NCBI GenBank assembly: GCA_031266495.1
Contig: JAISAX010000056.1
Span: forward strand, 1 to 5,576
Direction of reading: 5' to 3'
DNA: 5,576 bases
Origin: Opitutaceae bacterium
Lineage (GTDB): Bacteria > Verrucomicrobiota > Verrucomicrobiae > Opitutales > Opitutaceae
The position numbers and the translations under genes are program-made. Below are positions 4,913-5,576 of the stretch, piece after piece; position 1 is the first letter of the stretch; each line of letters opens with the position of its first letter. The notes below the pieces were generated by a model that did no database searches, was not told the origin of the DNA, and saw only the letters and a program-made list of their open reading frames with translations.

Positions 4913-5576
4913 ATGAAAACTTTATTCCGAGGACGCAGTTCCGGCGTGGTTGCTGCGCTGGTATCGGCTTGTACATTACTGTTTGTGTTGACGATGGTAA
5001 TACGGGCTTCGGTTATCATTCCGTTCACGAGCGATTTTGAGGAGGGAGAGAATTTCGGGACCGGACCTCTGTCAGTCGACGGGGAGAGCGTATGGCAGAA
5101 AGAAAACGCAGCCTCCTGGTTGGAGGCAACGGTGACGACACAGGCAGGAGCCTTCGGTGAACAGGGGCTGGATTTGCTGGGGACAGGCGCCTTGAGCCTG
5201 AACGTTGCCGGTGCGTGGGCCGGGACGGAATCCGCAATCACGTGGGTGGATTTTTATCTGAAACCGGTTTTTGGCTCCCTTGACGCGTTGCCGGACCCCG
5301 CGGAGGTTGCGCCGTTCATGGGGGCGGGCTTTGTGCTGACGGGAAGCGACGGAAGCGGAGGCGAAGGCGGAGGCGGCGAGGGAGAGGTGTATTCGCTGGA
5401 CGGAAACGGGATGGGAGGAGGCCGGTGGGTGCCGTCGGGGCATGTCGTGACGCTGGAGGACGGCGTATCGACGGACTGGATGCGCATTTCATGGCGGATC
5501 GACTACGGACAAAAACGCCAGGATTTGTATGTGGACGGGATTTTGCGAAACGCCGATCTTGGTTTTGTGGATACAA
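4913..5576 (+). CDS. Secreted protein, possibly LamG/concanavalin-like, 3' end outside the window
   Basis: An open frame of 221 complete codons runs off the right edge without a stop. The start ATG follows the C10 tract directly, and no other in-frame ATG exists upstream before a stop codon at 4790. Residues 1-32 look like a signal peptide: basic start (K2, R6, R8), hydrophobic core at 12-30 and likely cleavage after IRA at 32. The mature part begins with FTSDFEEGENFG (38-49), resembling the opening of exported jelly-roll proteins that start with a DxFE motif. It continues with aromatic, strand-rich segments such as ITWVDFYLKP (109-118) and WMRISWRIDYGQKRQDLYVDG (189-209), the latter typical of LamG/concanavalin-like folds. 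A Gly/Glu-rich stretch at 144-158 forms a low-complexity loop. The fold is inferred from pattern only. The gene lies 23 bp after the DNRLRE gene, probably in the same operon. Confidence 0.8.
   Translation, partial: MKTLFRGRSSGVVAALVSACTLLFVLTMVIRASVIIPFTSDFEEGENFGTGPLSVDGESVWQKENAASWLEATVTTQAGAFGEQGLDLLGTGALSLNVAGAWAGTESAITWVDFYLKPVFGSLDALPDPAEVAPFMGAGFVLTGSDGSGGEGGGGEGEVYSLDGNGMGGGRWVPSGHVVTLEDGVSTDWMRISWRIDYGQKRQDLYVDGILRNADLGFVDT

Overview
The window is high-GC bacterial DNA with five protein-coding genes separated by repeat-rich intergenic DNA. Long C homopolymers, short tandem repeats, an AraC-type regulator facing a dehydrogenase, and exported DNRLRE-type proteins together suggest a Verrucomicrobiota genome of the Opitutaceae kind. 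That assignment is inference from general character; no marker gene is present.

Layout, left to right. Positions 1-160 are non-coding and hold simple repeats: a G tract at the window edge, a 7-bp tandem repeat, a C11 tract and a short CA repeat. Positions 161-1411 (minus) encode a stand-alone AAA ATPase with a DUF4143-type C-terminal region. Upstream of it are four imperfect repeats of a CAGGGGGAT-type core spaced 23-24 bp apart (1424-1508), then a REP-like hairpin (1643-1666) that contains the stop codon of the next gene. Positions 1663-2586 (minus) encode an AraC-family regulator. It is divergent from a medium-chain dehydrogenase at 2676-3722 (plus), and the 89-bp shared regulatory region contains a C13 tract. 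The dehydrogenase stop codon lies in the outer end of a 155-bp inverted-repeat element (3718-3872). After it come two exported-protein genes on the plus strand: a DNRLRE-domain protein (3966-4889), and a second secreted protein that starts at 4913 and runs off the right edge. A C10 tract lies between the candidate ribosome binding site and the start codon of that last gene.

Functionally, the regulator probably controls the divergent dehydrogenase in response to a small molecule, perhaps a sugar. The two secreted proteins probably form one transcription unit acting outside the cytoplasm. The ATPase shows no link to its neighbours. No rRNA, tRNA, CRISPR array, transposase or complete mobile element was seen. 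The most unusual content is intergenic: the ordered 23-24 bp repeats, two repeat elements that each supply a neighbouring gene's stop codon, and C tracts placed where length changes could alter expression.
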